A stretch of 64,000 nt of DNA from contig NZ_BMND01000024.1 in the NCBI RefSeq assembly GCF_014646275.1, positions 53,391 to 117,390 on the forward strand, in the 5' to 3' direction. This DNA is from Streptomyces kronopolitis (GTDB taxonomy: Bacteria > Actinomycetota > Actinomycetes > Streptomycetales > Streptomycetaceae). Shown in pieces: positions 16,529 to 25,479 of this stretch. The notes beneath the pieces were generated by a model. It made no database searches and had not been told where the DNA came from. It saw only the letters and a list, made by a program, of their open reading frames with translations. Both the position numbers and the translations under genes were made by a program. Numbering within the stretch: the first letter of the stretch is position 1; every line of letters begins with the position of its first letter.

Positions 16529-17227
16529 TCACGCTGCTCCCGCACCACCACCGACGGCCGCGTCCCGGTCGGCCGCCGCGCCGCCCCCGTCCTCCCGGGG
16601 CGCGAGCGAGCCGAAGTCACCGGTGTCCCCGAGCCGTACGAGATAGGGGCGCAGCCGCGTGAAGCGGATCGCGGTGACCGAGCAGGGCTCGACGGAGATC
16701 CGCTGGAACAGGTCGAGGTGCATGCCCAGGGCGTCGGCGACCAGCGCCTTGATGATGTCGCCGTGCGCGCACATGGCGTAGGTGGCCTCGGGGCCGTGCG
16801 CCTCCTCGATCCGGGCGTTCCAGTCGCGCACCGCGTCCACCGCCCGCGCCTGCATGGCCCGCATCGACTCACCGCCGGGGAAGGCGGCCGCGGAGGGGTG
16901 CCGCTGGACGATCTCCATCAGCGGCTCGTCGCCCAGTTCGGCGAGTTTGCGGCCCGACCAGTCGCCGTAGTCGCATTCGTTGATCCGGTCCTCGATGTGC
17001 AGGGTCAGCGACGGCCGGGCGTCCAGCAGCGGCTGCACGGTCTCCCGGCAGCGCTGCAGCGGGCTGGAGACGACGGCGGTCAGCGGCACCTGGGCCAGGC
17101 GGGCGGGCAGCGCGGCGGACTGGGCGGCGCCGCGCTCGTCGAGGGCGACTCCGGGCGCCCGCCCGGCGAGCACCCCGGCGGTGTTGGCGGTGGAGCGGCC
17201 GTGCCGCACCAGGATCAGCGTGGGCAT
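16529..17227 (-). CDS. histidine phosphatase, MSMEG_4193 family
   Basis: 232-residue histidine-phosphatase (phosphoglycerate-mutase-like) protein. LVRHGRSTANTAGVLAG carries the RHG catalytic His; SSPLQRCRETVQ, INECDYGDWSGRKL (acid) and MCAHGDIIKAL (second His) complete the site. The Gly/Ala-rich C-terminus is probably disordered. Family members occur beside the DUF3090 and PI-kinase-like proteins in many actinobacteria, so a small phosphorylated metabolite or lipid handled by all three is an attractive but unproven idea. It is divergent from corA. Confidence 0.87.
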   Translation of the reverse strand: MPTLILVRHGRSTANTAGVLAGRAPGVALDERGAAQSAALPARLAQVPLTAVVSSPLQRCRETVQPLLDARPSLTLHIEDRINECDYGDWSGRKLAELGDEPLMEIVQRHPSAAAFPGGESMRAMQARAVDAVRDWNARIEEAHGPEATYAMCAHGDIIKALVADALGMHLDLFQRISVEPCSVTAIRFTRLRPYLVRLGDTGDFGSLAPREDGGGAAADRDAAVGGGAGAA

Positions 17228-17286
17228 GGCCGCCAGCCTACGTTCCGCGGGCGCCTTTCTGGCAGGTGGCCGGACGAGGGGCGAGA

Positions 17287-18282
17287 ATGCCAGGTGTGAT
17301 CGTGGACTGCGCCATCTACCGGGAGGGCCGTCGCAACGAGTGCGCGACGGACTTCTCCGATGCCCTGCACGCGGCGCGGGCCGAGGGGCACTCCTTCCTG
17401 TGGCTGGGGATGTACGAGCCGACCGAGGAGGAGTTCGCGCGCGTCAGGTCCGAGTTCGCCCTGCACCCGCTGGCGATCGAGGACGCCCTCAAGGCGCACC
17501 AACGGCCCAAGCTGGAGGTCTACGACGATTCCCTGTTCATGGTGCTGAAGCCGGTCACCTACGACGACCGGGCGGACACGGTGACGTCGTCGGAGCTGAT
17601 GGTCTTCGTGGGCGACTCGTTCGTGGTGACCGTCCGCCACGGGGAGGCCAGCCCGCTGGCCGCGGTGCGCCACCGGCTGGAGGAGCACCCGGAGATCCTG
17701 CGGCACGGCCCGGGCGCGGTGCTCTACGCGGTCAGCGACGCGGTGGTGGACCACTACATCGACGTGGCGGCCGAACTCCAGGTGGATCTGGAGGAGTTGG
17801 AGGCGGAGGTGTTCGCGCCGGTGCGCGGCCGCGACACCCGGAACACCGCGGCCGAGATCTACGCGTTCAAGCGCCAGGTGCTCGAATTCCGGCGGGCGAC
17901 CGGCCCGTTGGCGGAGCCGATGGCCCGCCTGCAGAACCCGGGGGTGCCGTTCGTGCACGATCACGCGCGCCCGTTCTTCCGCGATGTCGAGGACCATCTC
18001 ACCCGCGCCAACGAGTCGGTGGAGGGCCTGGACCGGCTGCTCTCGGACATCCTCGCCGCCCATCTCGCGCAGATGGGCGTCCGGCAGAACGACGACATGC
18101 GCAAGATCTCGGCCTGGGCGGCGCTGGCGGCCGTTCCCACGCTGATCGCCGGCATCTACGGCATGAACTTCCACGACATGCCGGAGCTGTCGTGGCACCT
18201 GGGGTATCCGGCGATCCTGGGGCTGATGGTGGTCATCGAGGTGTCGCTGTACCGGCTGTTCAAGCGCCGCGGCTGGCTGTGA
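17287..18282 (+). CDS. corA: CorA-family magnesium/cobalt transporter
   Basis: 331-residue CorA-type channel. A large cytoplasmic N-terminal domain (about 1-260, with long helices, AELQVDLEELEAEVFAP) is followed by two transmembrane helices. The signature YGMNFHDMPE at about 291-300 ends TM1, and the C-terminus FKRRGWL is basic as usual. The ATG at 17287 has GAGGGG upstream. GMN-type CorA proteins pass Mg2+ or Co2+ down the membrane potential. Divergent from the phosphatase gene and convergent with the ferritin-like gene. Confidence 0.9.
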   Translation: MPGVIVDCAIYREGRRNECATDFSDALHAARAEGHSFLWLGMYEPTEEEFARVRSEFALHPLAIEDALKAHQRPKLEVYDDSLFMVLKPVTYDDRADTVTSSELMVFVGDSFVVTVRHGEASPLAAVRHRLEEHPEILRHGPGAVLYAVSDAVVDHYIDVAAELQVDLEELEAEVFAPVRGRDTRNTAAEIYAFKRQVLEFRRATGPLAEPMARLQNPGVPFVHDHARPFFRDVEDHLTRANESVEGLDRLLSDILAAHLAQMGVRQNDDMRKISAWAALAAVPTLIAGIYGMNFHDMPELSWHLGYPAILGLMVVIEVSLYRLFKRRGWL

Positions 18283-18315
18283 CGCCGGCGCCGCGGGCCC
18301 GCCCGGGCACCGGGC

Positions 18316-19113
18316 TCAGGCGAACTCGGGGGCCGAGGTGGCCGGGCCGCCCAGCGCGTCGCGCCGCTCGGGCATCCGGAGGCTGACCATCCGCCGCCAG
18401 CCGCCCAGCCGCTCGTAGCCGTACACCGCCCGGATCCCGGTGGCGAGTGCGGCCGATTTCGTCCTCGGCCAGGCCAGGATGCGGCCCATGTGGTCCATCA
18501 CGGCCAGGCTGACGTCCCGGTAGACGACGATCTCGGCACGGGCGCACTCGTGCAGGATCCGCTGGATGGTCCGGCCGTGCCCGGCGCCGGCCAGCCGCAG
18601 CAGCTCCTCGTGGCAGTAGGCGAGGTGGTTCTCCTCGTCATGGGAGATCATCCGGATCGCCCTGCCCACCTCGGGGTGGTCGGCGAAGTGCCGGGTGAGC
18701 ATGTCCATCTGGTCGGCGGCGCGCTGTTCGGTGACCCGGCTGTGGGCGAGGTAGGTGATGATGTCCAGCTCGGTGAGCGGTTCGTTGCGGCGCAGCTTGT
18801 CGTGCGCCAGACCGATGCCGTGCCGCTCCAGCAGGGCGGTGTAGTCGGTCTCGCCGGGTACGGGGGTGGGCGTCAGGCCACGCTTGCGCATCAGGGCGTG
18901 GAAGATCCGGCCGTGCTTGTCCTCGTCGGCGCCGTGCCGGGTGACCTTGGGTGCCAGGGCGCGCATGGAAGCGGGGATCAGTGCGGCGATCCGGCCGTTC
19001 TCCCAGCCGCCCTGGGCCTCGCCGCTGGCCGCGATGGAGCAGAACAGTCGGTAGGAGTCGTCGTTGTCGACGATCTCCTGGAACAGGCTTCGGGCCGAGA
19101 ACATCTGCGCCAC
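18316..19113 (-). CDS. ferritin-like-fold protein, probable diiron site
   Basis: 265-residue all-helical protein. It carries two ExxH motifs spaced as in ferritin-like four-helix bundles: ADEDKHGRIFH (Glu64, His67) and SHDEENHLAYCHEE (Glu160, His163), with Glu129 (RVTEQRAADQ) as a possible further ligand. No ferroxidase-specific or fatty-acid-desaturase signature is obvious. It may be an oxidase or iron-binding enzyme; its substrate is unknown. Monocistronic and convergent with corA. Confidence 0.7.
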   Translation of the reverse strand: MAQMFSARSLFQEIVDNDDSYRLFCSIAASGEAQGGWENGRIAALIPASMRALAPKVTRHGADEDKHGRIFHALMRKRGLTPTPVPGETDYTALLERHGIGLAHDKLRRNEPLTELDIITYLAHSRVTEQRAADQMDMLTRHFADHPEVGRAIRMISHDEENHLAYCHEELLRLAGAGHGRTIQRILHECARAEIVVYRDVSLAVMDHMGRILAWPRTKSAALATGIRAVYGYERLGGWRRMVSLRMPERRDALGGPATSAPEFA

Positions 19114-19371
19114 CTCCGAACGGACACACCCGCGAAGACCGAGTCAAGTGGGGTGTCCGACGGGCGGCAACCGCAGTCGCGGTCCCTTGGGCCGTTCGGG
19201 CAAGGACTGCCCCCGCGGCGGGCGTAACCGGCGTGCCCGTCACGGCGTTGTGCAGCGCGACGGCCGTGGCGGGGAGGACCCCCGAGCCCCCACCACGGCC
19301 GCGACGGGACGGGGCCACCGCGACGGGACGGGCCCGACGGCGCCCGGCGCCCCTGACGACTCTGTACTCCC

Positions 19372-20427
19372 CTACGCCAGTCCCGCGCGCTCCAGGGCCT
19401 CGGTGCCCGCCCGCAGCGACGCCAGCCGGTCCTCCAGGGCGAAGCCCGCCGGCGCCAGCGTCAGGGTCGTCACGCCCGCCGCCGCGTAGGCCTGCATCCG
19501 CTCGGCGATCCGCTCGACGGAGCCGAGCAGCGTGGTCTGGTCGATCAGCCGCTCCGGGATCGCGGCGGCCGCGCCCTCCTTGTCGCCGGCCAGGTACTTG
19601 TCCTGGATCTCGACGGCTTCCTTCTCGTATCCCATCCGCCGGGCCAGCTGGTTGTAGAAGTTCTGCTTCCGGCTCCCCATGCCGCCGACGTACAGGGCGG
19701 TGTACGGGCGGAACATGTCGGCCAGCGCGCTGACGTCCTTGTCCGCGCCGAGGGCCAGCGGCAGCGTCGGGCAGATGTCGAAGCCCTCCAGCGTCTTGCC
19801 CGCCTTCTCGCGGCCGGCGCGGAGGTGGGTGACCGCGGTCTCCTCCAGATGCTCGGCGGCGGGGAAGATCAGCAGCGCGCCGTCGGCGATCTCGCCGGTC
19901 TGGGTCAGGTTCTTCGGGCCGATCGCGGCGATGTAGAGCGGGATGTGCTCGCGCTGCGGGTGCACGGTCAGCTTCAGCGGCTTGCCGGGGCCGCCGGGCA
20001 GCGGCAGGGTCCAGTGCTCGCCCTCGTAGGACAGCCGCTCGCGGGTCATGGCCTTGCGGACGATGTCCACGTATTCGCGGGTGCGGGCCAGCGGCTTGTC
20101 GAACTTGACGCCGTACCAGCCCTCGGAGACCTGCGGGCCCGAGACGCCCAGGCCGAGCCGGAAGCGGCCGCCGGAGAGGGAGTCCAGGGTCGCGGCCGTC
20201 ATCGCGGTCATCGCGGGCGTCCGCGCCGGGATCTGGAAGATCGCCGAACCGATGTCGATGCGCTCGGTCTGCGCGGCGACCCAGGAGAGCACCGTGGCGG
20301 CGTCGGAGCCATACGCCTCGGCGGCCCAGCAGACGTCGTATCCGAGGCGGTCGGCCTCCTGCGCCACCGCGAGATTGTCGGAGTCCATCCCGGCGCCCCA
20401 GTAGCCGAGGTTGATGCCAAGCCTCAT
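19372..20427 (-). CDS. LLM-class F420-dependent oxidoreductase
   Basis: 351-residue luciferase-like TIM-barrel enzyme. MRLGINLGYWGAGM, YDVCWAAEAYGSDAATVL, GSAIFQIPARTPAMTAM, GGRFRLGLGVSGPQVSEGWYG and IPLYIAAIGPKNLTQTGEIADG are typical of actinobacterial F420-type enzymes. They usually oxidise or reduce small alcohols or cofactors such as methylene-tetrahydromethanopterin analogues; the substrate cannot be read here. ATG 20427 has AGGGGAG upstream. A perfect palindrome, TTACCGATCGGTAA, sits directly before the ribosome site. Divergent from the aldo/keto reductase gene. Confidence 0.85.
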   Translation of the reverse strand: MRLGINLGYWGAGMDSDNLAVAQEADRLGYDVCWAAEAYGSDAATVLSWVAAQTERIDIGSAIFQIPARTPAMTAMTAATLDSLSGGRFRLGLGVSGPQVSEGWYGVKFDKPLARTREYVDIVRKAMTRERLSYEGEHWTLPLPGGPGKPLKLTVHPQREHIPLYIAAIGPKNLTQTGEIADGALLIFPAAEHLEETAVTHLRAGREKAGKTLEGFDICPTLPLALGADKDVSALADMFRPYTALYVGGMGSRKQNFYNQLARRMGYEKEAVEIQDKYLAGDKEGAAAAIPERLIDQTTLLGSVERIAERMQAYAAAGVTTLTLAPAGFALEDRLASLRAGTEALERAGLA

Positions 20428-20437
20428 GCCGCTCCCC

Positions 20438-20451
20438 TTACCGATCGGTAA
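20438..20451. promoter_or_regulatory. palindromic operator before the LLM oxidoreductase gene
   Basis: TTACCGATCGGTAA is a perfect 14-bp palindrome ending a few bases before the ribosome site of the minus-strand oxidoreductase gene. It resembles TetR-family sites in symmetry and base content, and a protein bound here would block translation-proximal transcription. No cognate regulator is evident nearby. Confidence 0.5.
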
Positions 20452-20554
20452 CGTCGCTGTTGCGGGGACTGTAGCGCGCACCCGCGCCGACCGTCATCGG
20501 CGGGTTGTCCACAGGTCCCCTGATCCTCGCTCCCGGCCAGTAATCTCAAGGCTC

Positions 20555-21538
20555 ATGGAGCAAAGGCACCTCGGCCGAACGGGCCTGCGCGTGACCCGCC
20601 TCGGGCTCGGCACCCTGAACTGGGCCCGCGACACGGACGAGCAGGAAGCCGCCGACCAGCTCAAGGCGTTCTGGGAGGCCGGCGGCACCCTCGTGGACAC
20701 CGCGGACATCTACGCCGACGGCGGTGCCGAATACCTCCTGGGCCGCCTGACCGAGGTCCTGGTGCCGCGCGCCGACCTGGTGATCGCGACGAAGGCCGGC
20801 AGCGTCCTGGAGGCGGACCGCCGGGTCGACTGCTCCCGGCGCCATCTCCTCGCCGCCCTGGACGCGTCCCTGGAGCGGCTGGGCACGGACTACGTCGACC
20901 TCTGGCAGCTGCACGCGTTCGATGCGCACACCCCGTTGGAGGAGACCCTGGCGGCCCTCGACCTCGCCGTCAGCAGCGGACGGGCGCGCTATGTGGGGGT
21001 GTCGGACTTCTCCGGCTGGCAGCTCGCCAAGGCGGGCACCTGGCAGCTCGCGGCGCCCGGGGTGCGCAACCGCCTGGCCAGCACGCAGATGGAGTACTCC
21101 CTGCTCCAGCGCGGCGTGGAGCGGGAGGTGCTGCCCGCGGCGCTCGATCTCGGCATCGGTCTGCTGCCGTCGTCGCCGCTGGGCCGCGGGGTGCTGACGG
21201 CCAAGTACCGCCACGGTACCCCGGCCGATTCGCGGGGCGGCTCCGAGCACATGGCGCCGTTCGTCGCGCCGTATCTCGACGAGACGGCGGGCCGGGTCGT
21301 GGACGCGGTCGCCACCGCCGCCGACGGACTGGCCGTCACCCCCCTCCAGGTCGCGCTCTCCTGGGTCCGCGACCGCCCCGGAGTGACCGCGCCGATCCTC
21401 GGCGCCCGCACGGCACAGCAGCTCGGCGCGGCGTTGTCAGTGGAGGCCCTTAGTCTTCCTGACGAGATCCGCCGGGCGCTGGACGATGTGTCCGCTCCGG
21501 TGCACCACTACCCCGATCAGGACTGGAGCACGCTGTGA
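20555..21538 (+). CDS. aldo/keto reductase
   Basis: 327-residue NADPH-dependent (beta/alpha)8 reductase. MEQRHLGRTGLRVTRLGLGTLNW, DTADIYADGGAEYLLG (catalytic Tyr region), VIATKAG (Lys), LGTDYVDLWQLHAFD (His) and VTAPILGARTAQQLGAAL (cofactor) are standard. The intact copy contrasts with the broken homologue at 8148-8672. The ATG at 20555 follows a weak AAGG. Its stop overlaps the GTG start of the RecD2-like gene by 4 bases (GTGA), so the two are co-translated. Confidence 0.88.
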   Translation: MEQRHLGRTGLRVTRLGLGTLNWARDTDEQEAADQLKAFWEAGGTLVDTADIYADGGAEYLLGRLTEVLVPRADLVIATKAGSVLEADRRVDCSRRHLLAALDASLERLGTDYVDLWQLHAFDAHTPLEETLAALDLAVSSGRARYVGVSDFSGWQLAKAGTWQLAAPGVRNRLASTQMEYSLLQRGVEREVLPAALDLGIGLLPSSPLGRGVLTAKYRHGTPADSRGGSEHMAPFVAPYLDETAGRVVDAVATAADGLAVTPLQVALSWVRDRPGVTAPILGARTAQQLGAALSVEALSLPDEIRRALDDVSAPVHHYPDQDWSTL

Positions 21539-24426
21539 GTACCGACCGCCTCGCCGGCGACACCGCGCCCGAGCAGGAGGCCGCGCCCGGGACCGCGGAT
21601 GCCCAGGCACCCGGCCCCGCGACGGCGCCGGGCGGGACCACCGACGGCCCGGCAGACGCGGCGGCCCCCAGCTCTTCCGGGGTGGCCACGGCGTCCGACG
21701 ACGGCACGACGGCTCCGGAGGACAGCCCCCGGCAAGGCGCTGCGGGAGACGGCACCGGGGAATACGCCGCGGGGGACGGCGCTCCGGCAGGTGCTGCCGG
21801 GGACGGCGGCGGCCCGGCCGGGGCCGCGGACGACGGCGGGACGGCGCAGGCTCCGGGAGACGGCCCGGCGGCGGATGGCGTGCCGCCCGCGCGGGACGCC
21901 GCCGGGGCGGGCGAGGACGCGGCGGCGGGCGGTGCGCAGGCCGCGGGCACGGGGTCTCCCGCCGCTCCGAGCGGTGCGGCCCGGGGCACCGGGGCGTCCG
22001 GATCGGCCAAGGCGACCGCGGAGGCGCTGGCGGCGGCGGTGCGGGCCGTGGAGACCGGCGAGCGCTCGGCCGCCTCCTTCTTCGCCGACACCCCGCGCCC
22101 CGCCAAACCGGCCGCGGCCGCCCGGCAGCAGCCCGCCGCGGGGTCCCCGTCCTCCGCAGGCCCCGCACCGCAGCAGCACCCGGCGGGCCCGGCCCCGGAA
22201 CCGTCCCGGCAGCACCCCGCCTCCGGGGCCGACGGACCGGCCCGTCCCCCCGTGGACGGCGGCGCCATGGGACCGTCCGCCGGGGCGACCGCCCCCACCG
22301 GCCCCGCGGCGGCCCACGGCCCGGCCGCGTACGCCCCCGGGGCCGACGGCGTACGGCAGGTCCTCGCGGCCGGCGGCGCCCCCGAGGCGCTGGCGGACCG
22401 GGCCGCCGAGGTGCTCGGGGAGCAGGCCGCCGAGACGCTGCACGAGGACCCCTGGCAGCTGCTCGCCGTGCCCGGGGTGCGCCCCGAGCAGGCCGACGGC
22501 TTCGCCCGCGCGCTGCTCGGCCCCGCCTGCGGGCCGGACGACGAGCGGCGCGCGCAGGCGCTGGTCGGCTGGCTGCTGGAACAGGCCGCCGTCGCCGGGC
22601 ACTCCGCCCTGGAGGCCTCCACGCTGCGTGCGGCGCTCGCCCAGCGCGCGGTGCCCGACCCCGACGAGGCCCTGCAGACCGCCATCGCGGACGGTGCCGT
22701 GCTGGTCTTCCAGGACGCGATCGAGGAGCCGGGCAAGGCCCGCCCCGCCCCGGGTGGGGACGAGGAGGAGGCACAGCCGGTCCGGATCCTGCTGGGCCTG
22801 GACCGGTTCGCGATGGCCGAGGAGAGCGTCGCCGACGGCCTGGCACGGCTGCTGAACACCTTCGAAGCGGTCGCCGGACCGGAGGCGGAGACGGCCGACG
22901 CCCCGTCCTCGGCCGACGTCCGAGCCCCGGCCGACGCCCAAGCCCCGGCCGAGGACACCACGACCGCGGCGGAACCGGCAGCCGACGAGGACCGCACGAC
23001 CACCGGGGACGAGACCGCCCCGGCACCCGACACCGACGCCGACGCCGAGGCCGAGGCGGGGACCGGCCCCGAGGCGCCCCGCGCGTCCGGCCCTGCATCC
23101 GCCCCGCCGTCCGGCCCCACTGACGACGTCATCCCCACCGACGACTTCACCCCCGCCCGCCCCGTGCGGCCCTCCGCCGCCGCGTGGGAGGCCGCCTCGG
23201 CCGCCGCACCGTCGCCCTCGGCCGCGGAGCTCCTGCGCGCCGCCGCCCACAGCGGCGTGGTGGCGCACACGGGCGCCGAGGCGGCCCGCGCCGAACCGGC
23301 CGAGCTGCTCGCCGCGGCCCGCGCGCTGGGCCTGCTGGCCTTCGGCGCCACCCACACCGAGAACGGCCGCCGCCGCCTGGCCGCCGACCTCGCCGCCTGC
23401 GCGCCCGGCACCGCGGCCCCCGGCACCGCCCCCGGCCCTGCCCTCGACAGCGCCGCCGTGACCGTCTCCGGACTGCTGTCCGGGCAGCAGGGCCCCGGCC
23501 GGGACACCGACGGCGCCCTCGCCCTCGATCTGCTGGTGGTGCTGGACGCCCCGCAGCTGGATCTGGAGACCGCCGCGCTCCTCGTCGAGTCGCTGCCCGA
23601 CGGGACCCGGCTGGTGCTCAGCGGCGACCCGGGCGTCCTGTGGTCGGCCGGTCCCGGACGGCTGTTCGCCGATCTGCTCGCGGCCCGCTTCTGCCCCCAG
23701 GTCGCCTCCCGCACCCCGGACTTCGGGCCGATCGGCGAGCTGGTGTCCGGCATCGGCATCGGCGAGCTGAGCCAGGTAGAGGCGCCCGGCAAGGAGGTGG
23801 TGATCGTCCCGGCGCGCGATGCCGGTGAGGCGGTGCACCGCACCGTCCAGCTGGTCGCCGACTCCGTGCCCCGGGCGCTGGGGGTCCCCGCGGACCGGAC
23901 GCAGGTGATCACGGTCGGCCACGGCGGCGCGGCCGGCACCCGCGCGCTGAACACCGCCCTGAAGGAGCGGCTCAACCCCGGCCCCGGCCGGTTCGGCGGC
24001 TTCGACCCCGGCGACCGGGTGGCCTACGCCCCCGCCCCCGGCCGTACGGTGCCCGGCACGGTCACCGGCGCGGACGCGTCCGGGCTGCGGCTCGACTGCG
24101 ACGGCGCGGCGGTCGTAGTGCCGCGCGAGCAGGTCGGCGCGGGAGCCGTGCGCCACGGTTGGGCGCTGACCGCGCACCAGGCCGCCGGGATGCGCTGGCC
24201 CGCCGCGGTGGTCGTGCTCCCCGGGGATGCTGCCGGCGGTCTGACCCGCGCCTGGGTCTACACCGCCTTCAGCCGCGGCGAGCGCCATCTCTCGGTGGTC
24301 CAGGGCGTCGACCAGGCGCTGCCCCGGGCGGTCGCCGAGGTGCCCGTCAAGGAACGCACCACCCGGCTGCGCACCCTCCTCCAGCAGAGCGCGCAGACCA
24401 CTCAGGAGCCCTCGGCGGACGGCTGA
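21535..24426 (+). CDS. RecD2-like protein with HhH domain and degenerate helicase motifs
   Basis: 963 residues. The first 270 are Ala/Gly/Pro-rich and probably disordered. A helix-hairpin-helix segment follows (HEDPWQLLAVPGVRPEQADG, about 303-322), as in the N-terminal part of RecD2/TraA helicases. Another disordered linker (about 440-540) leads to a helicase-like half. There, the place of the P-loop GGPGTGKT reads VVAHTGAEAA (about 574-583), Walker B reads LVVLDAPQLD (about 666-675) instead of a DEAS box, but the later LVLSGDPGVLWSAGPGR, HGWALTAHQAAGM and VYTAFSRGERHL follow RecD2 motifs. It probably does not hydrolyse ATP; a DNA-binding or regulatory role is inferred. The start GTG overlaps the preceding stop. 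Confidence 0.72.
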   Translation: MSTDRLAGDTAPEQEAAPGTADAQAPGPATAPGGTTDGPADAAAPSSSGVATASDDGTTAPEDSPRQGAAGDGTGEYAAGDGAPAGAAGDGGGPAGAADDGGTAQAPGDGPAADGVPPARDAAGAGEDAAAGGAQAAGTGSPAAPSGAARGTGASGSAKATAEALAAAVRAVETGERSAASFFADTPRPAKPAAAARQQPAAGSPSSAGPAPQQHPAGPAPEPSRQHPASGADGPARPPVDGGAMGPSAGATAPTGPAAAHGPAAYAPGADGVRQVLAAGGAPEALADRAAEVLGEQAAETLHEDPWQLLAVPGVRPEQADGFARALLGPACGPDDERRAQALVGWLLEQAAVAGHSALEASTLRAALAQRAVPDPDEALQTAIADGAVLVFQDAIEEPGKARPAPGGDEEEAQPVRILLGLDRFAMAEESVADGLARLLNTFEAVAGPEAETADAPSSADVRAPADAQAPAEDTTTAAEPAADEDRTTTGDETAPAPDTDADAEAEAGTGPEAPRASGPASAPPSGPTDDVIPTDDFTPARPVRPSAAAWEAASAAAPSPSAAELLRAAAHSGVVAHTGAEAARAEPAELLAAARALGLLAFGATHTENGRRRLAADLAACAPGTAAPGTAPGPALDSAAVTVSGLLSGQQGPGRDTDGALALDLLVVLDAPQLDLETAALLVESLPDGTRLVLSGDPGVLWSAGPGRLFADLLAARFCPQVASRTPDFGPIGELVSGIGIGELSQVEAPGKEVVIVPARDAGEAVHRTVQLVADSVPRALGVPADRTQVITVGHGGAAGTRALNTALKERLNPGPGRFGGFDPGDRVAYAPAPGRTVPGTVTGADASGLRLDCDGAAVVVPREQVGAGAVRHGWALTAHQAAGMRWPAAVVVLPGDAAGGLTRAWVYTAFSRGERHLSVVQGVDQALPRAVAEVPVKERTTRLRTLLQQSAQTTQEPSADG

Positions 24427-24449
24427 GCCCCGCCGGGCCCGTACGGCCG

Positions 24450-24494
24450 CCGCCCCGGACCGTCAGCAGGATCCCTGCCGACGGTCCGGGGCGG
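24450..24494. terminator. bidirectional terminator
   Basis: CCGCCCCGGACCGTC (24450-24464) pairs with GACGGTCCGGGGCGG (24480-24494), and GCAGG/CCTGC extend the stem inward around a short loop. It lies between the end of the RecD2-like gene and the convergent frameshifted gene. Confidence 0.85.
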
Positions 24495-24544
24495 CGTCGT
24501 CTCCGGAAGCGGGTGCGCCGGCGCGGCGGCGCACCCGCCCCCGC

Positions 24545-25220
24545 TCACCGCTCGTGGTCGAGCGGCTCCATCAGGTCGTCGTCGCCGAGTTCCTCGTCGA
24601 AGACCGCGCTGACGTCGAAGCGGCACACCACCCGCTGGGGATCGGCCTGGTCGAACGGCGCGGACAGCCACTCCCCCGGCTCGGCCGGATCGTCGGCGGC
24701 CGCCACCCACAGGGTGGAGTCGCCCTCCTCCAGGCCGAACTCCTTGTGCCGGGAGGCGATCTCGTCCGGTTCGAACTCGCCGAACAGCAACCCCCAGCGC
24801 GGCATGCACGCTGGTCCCGACGACCGCGGCGGCGTCGGCGCTCCCGGCCGCGGCGTCGTCGGCCGCGTCCGGATCGAGGTCGGCCACGCGCTGCGCCTGG
24901 TGCAGCAGCCGCTGCGGTTCGGCGACGGTGTAGTCGCGCCGGATCAGCACGCTCAGCGCGCTCGGCTCCTCCGGGCCCGCGTAGGCGGGCAGCGCGTCGT
25001 TCCCGGGGATCTCGAAGGGGGTGACCTCGTCGTAGGTGTCGTAGAGCAGCTCGTCATAGACCTCAGCGGCCGCGGCGAGCTCGTCGAACGCGGCGTAGAC
25101 GGCCGGATCGTCCTCCCCCGAGCGGCGTTCGACCGCGTCGAGGTGACGGTCCAGCGCGGCTTTGACCGCCTCGGCGGCGGCACGTACCTCGGCAGCGGAA
25201 GGCTGCGCAGCATCAGACAT
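24545..25220 (-). pseudogene. conserved hypothetical gene split by a frameshift
   Basis: The ATG at 25220 opens MSDAAQPSAAEVRAAAEAVK, with VYDELLYDTYDEVTPFEIPG and LSVLIRRDYTVAEPQRLLH, and keeps good codon bias to VVGTSVHAALG near 24800. It then degenerates into Arg-rich sequence without conserved character. From 24805 the next frame reads MPRWGLLFGEFEPDEIASRH, with STLWVAAADD and VVCRFDVSAVFDEELGDDD, to the stop at 24545. Codon bias moves from one frame to the other at 24790-24810, so one gene of about 225 residues seems to carry an indel. Either a true inactivation or a sequencing error in the G-rich run. No known function; the protein is acidic and soluble. Confidence 0.7.
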
Positions 25221-25267
25221 AGTGCAGACGCTATCCGTACCGGGGCCGGTCCCGCACAATAGATGCG

Positions 25268-25456
25268 ATGCCGGAATACGAATTCTGTGATGTGTATGTG
25301 CCCCGGGGCGTGTCCCGGAAGGCTGCCACGCGCCTGCTGACCGACCATGCCGAGTACGGGCACTGGGAGTTGGACCGGCTGCGTCTGAATCCCGACGGGA
25401 GCCGCAAGGTGCGCCTGCGCCGCCGGATCATCCGGCAGCTGCGCGCCACGTGGTGA
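25268..25456 (+). CDS. DUF5703-type small protein
   Basis: 62-residue basic protein beginning MPEYEFCDVYVPRGVSRKAA, continuing EYGHWELDRLRLNPDGSRKV and ending RRRIIRQLRATW. Codon use is typical of the genome. I recognise it as the small Streptomyces protein family annotated DUF5703; function unknown. It diverges from the frameshifted gene, with starts about 47 bases apart, and converges on chpC. Confidence 0.75.
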   Translation: MPEYEFCDVYVPRGVSRKAATRLLTDHAEYGHWELDRLRLNPDGSRKVRLRRRIIRQLRATW

Positions 25457-25479
25457 CCGCCGCCGGCGGCTGAGCACAG

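Noticed and set aside
24545..25220. Programmed ribosomal frameshifting
   Set aside because: No clear slippery heptamer or downstream pseudoknot; an indel or sequencing error is simpler.
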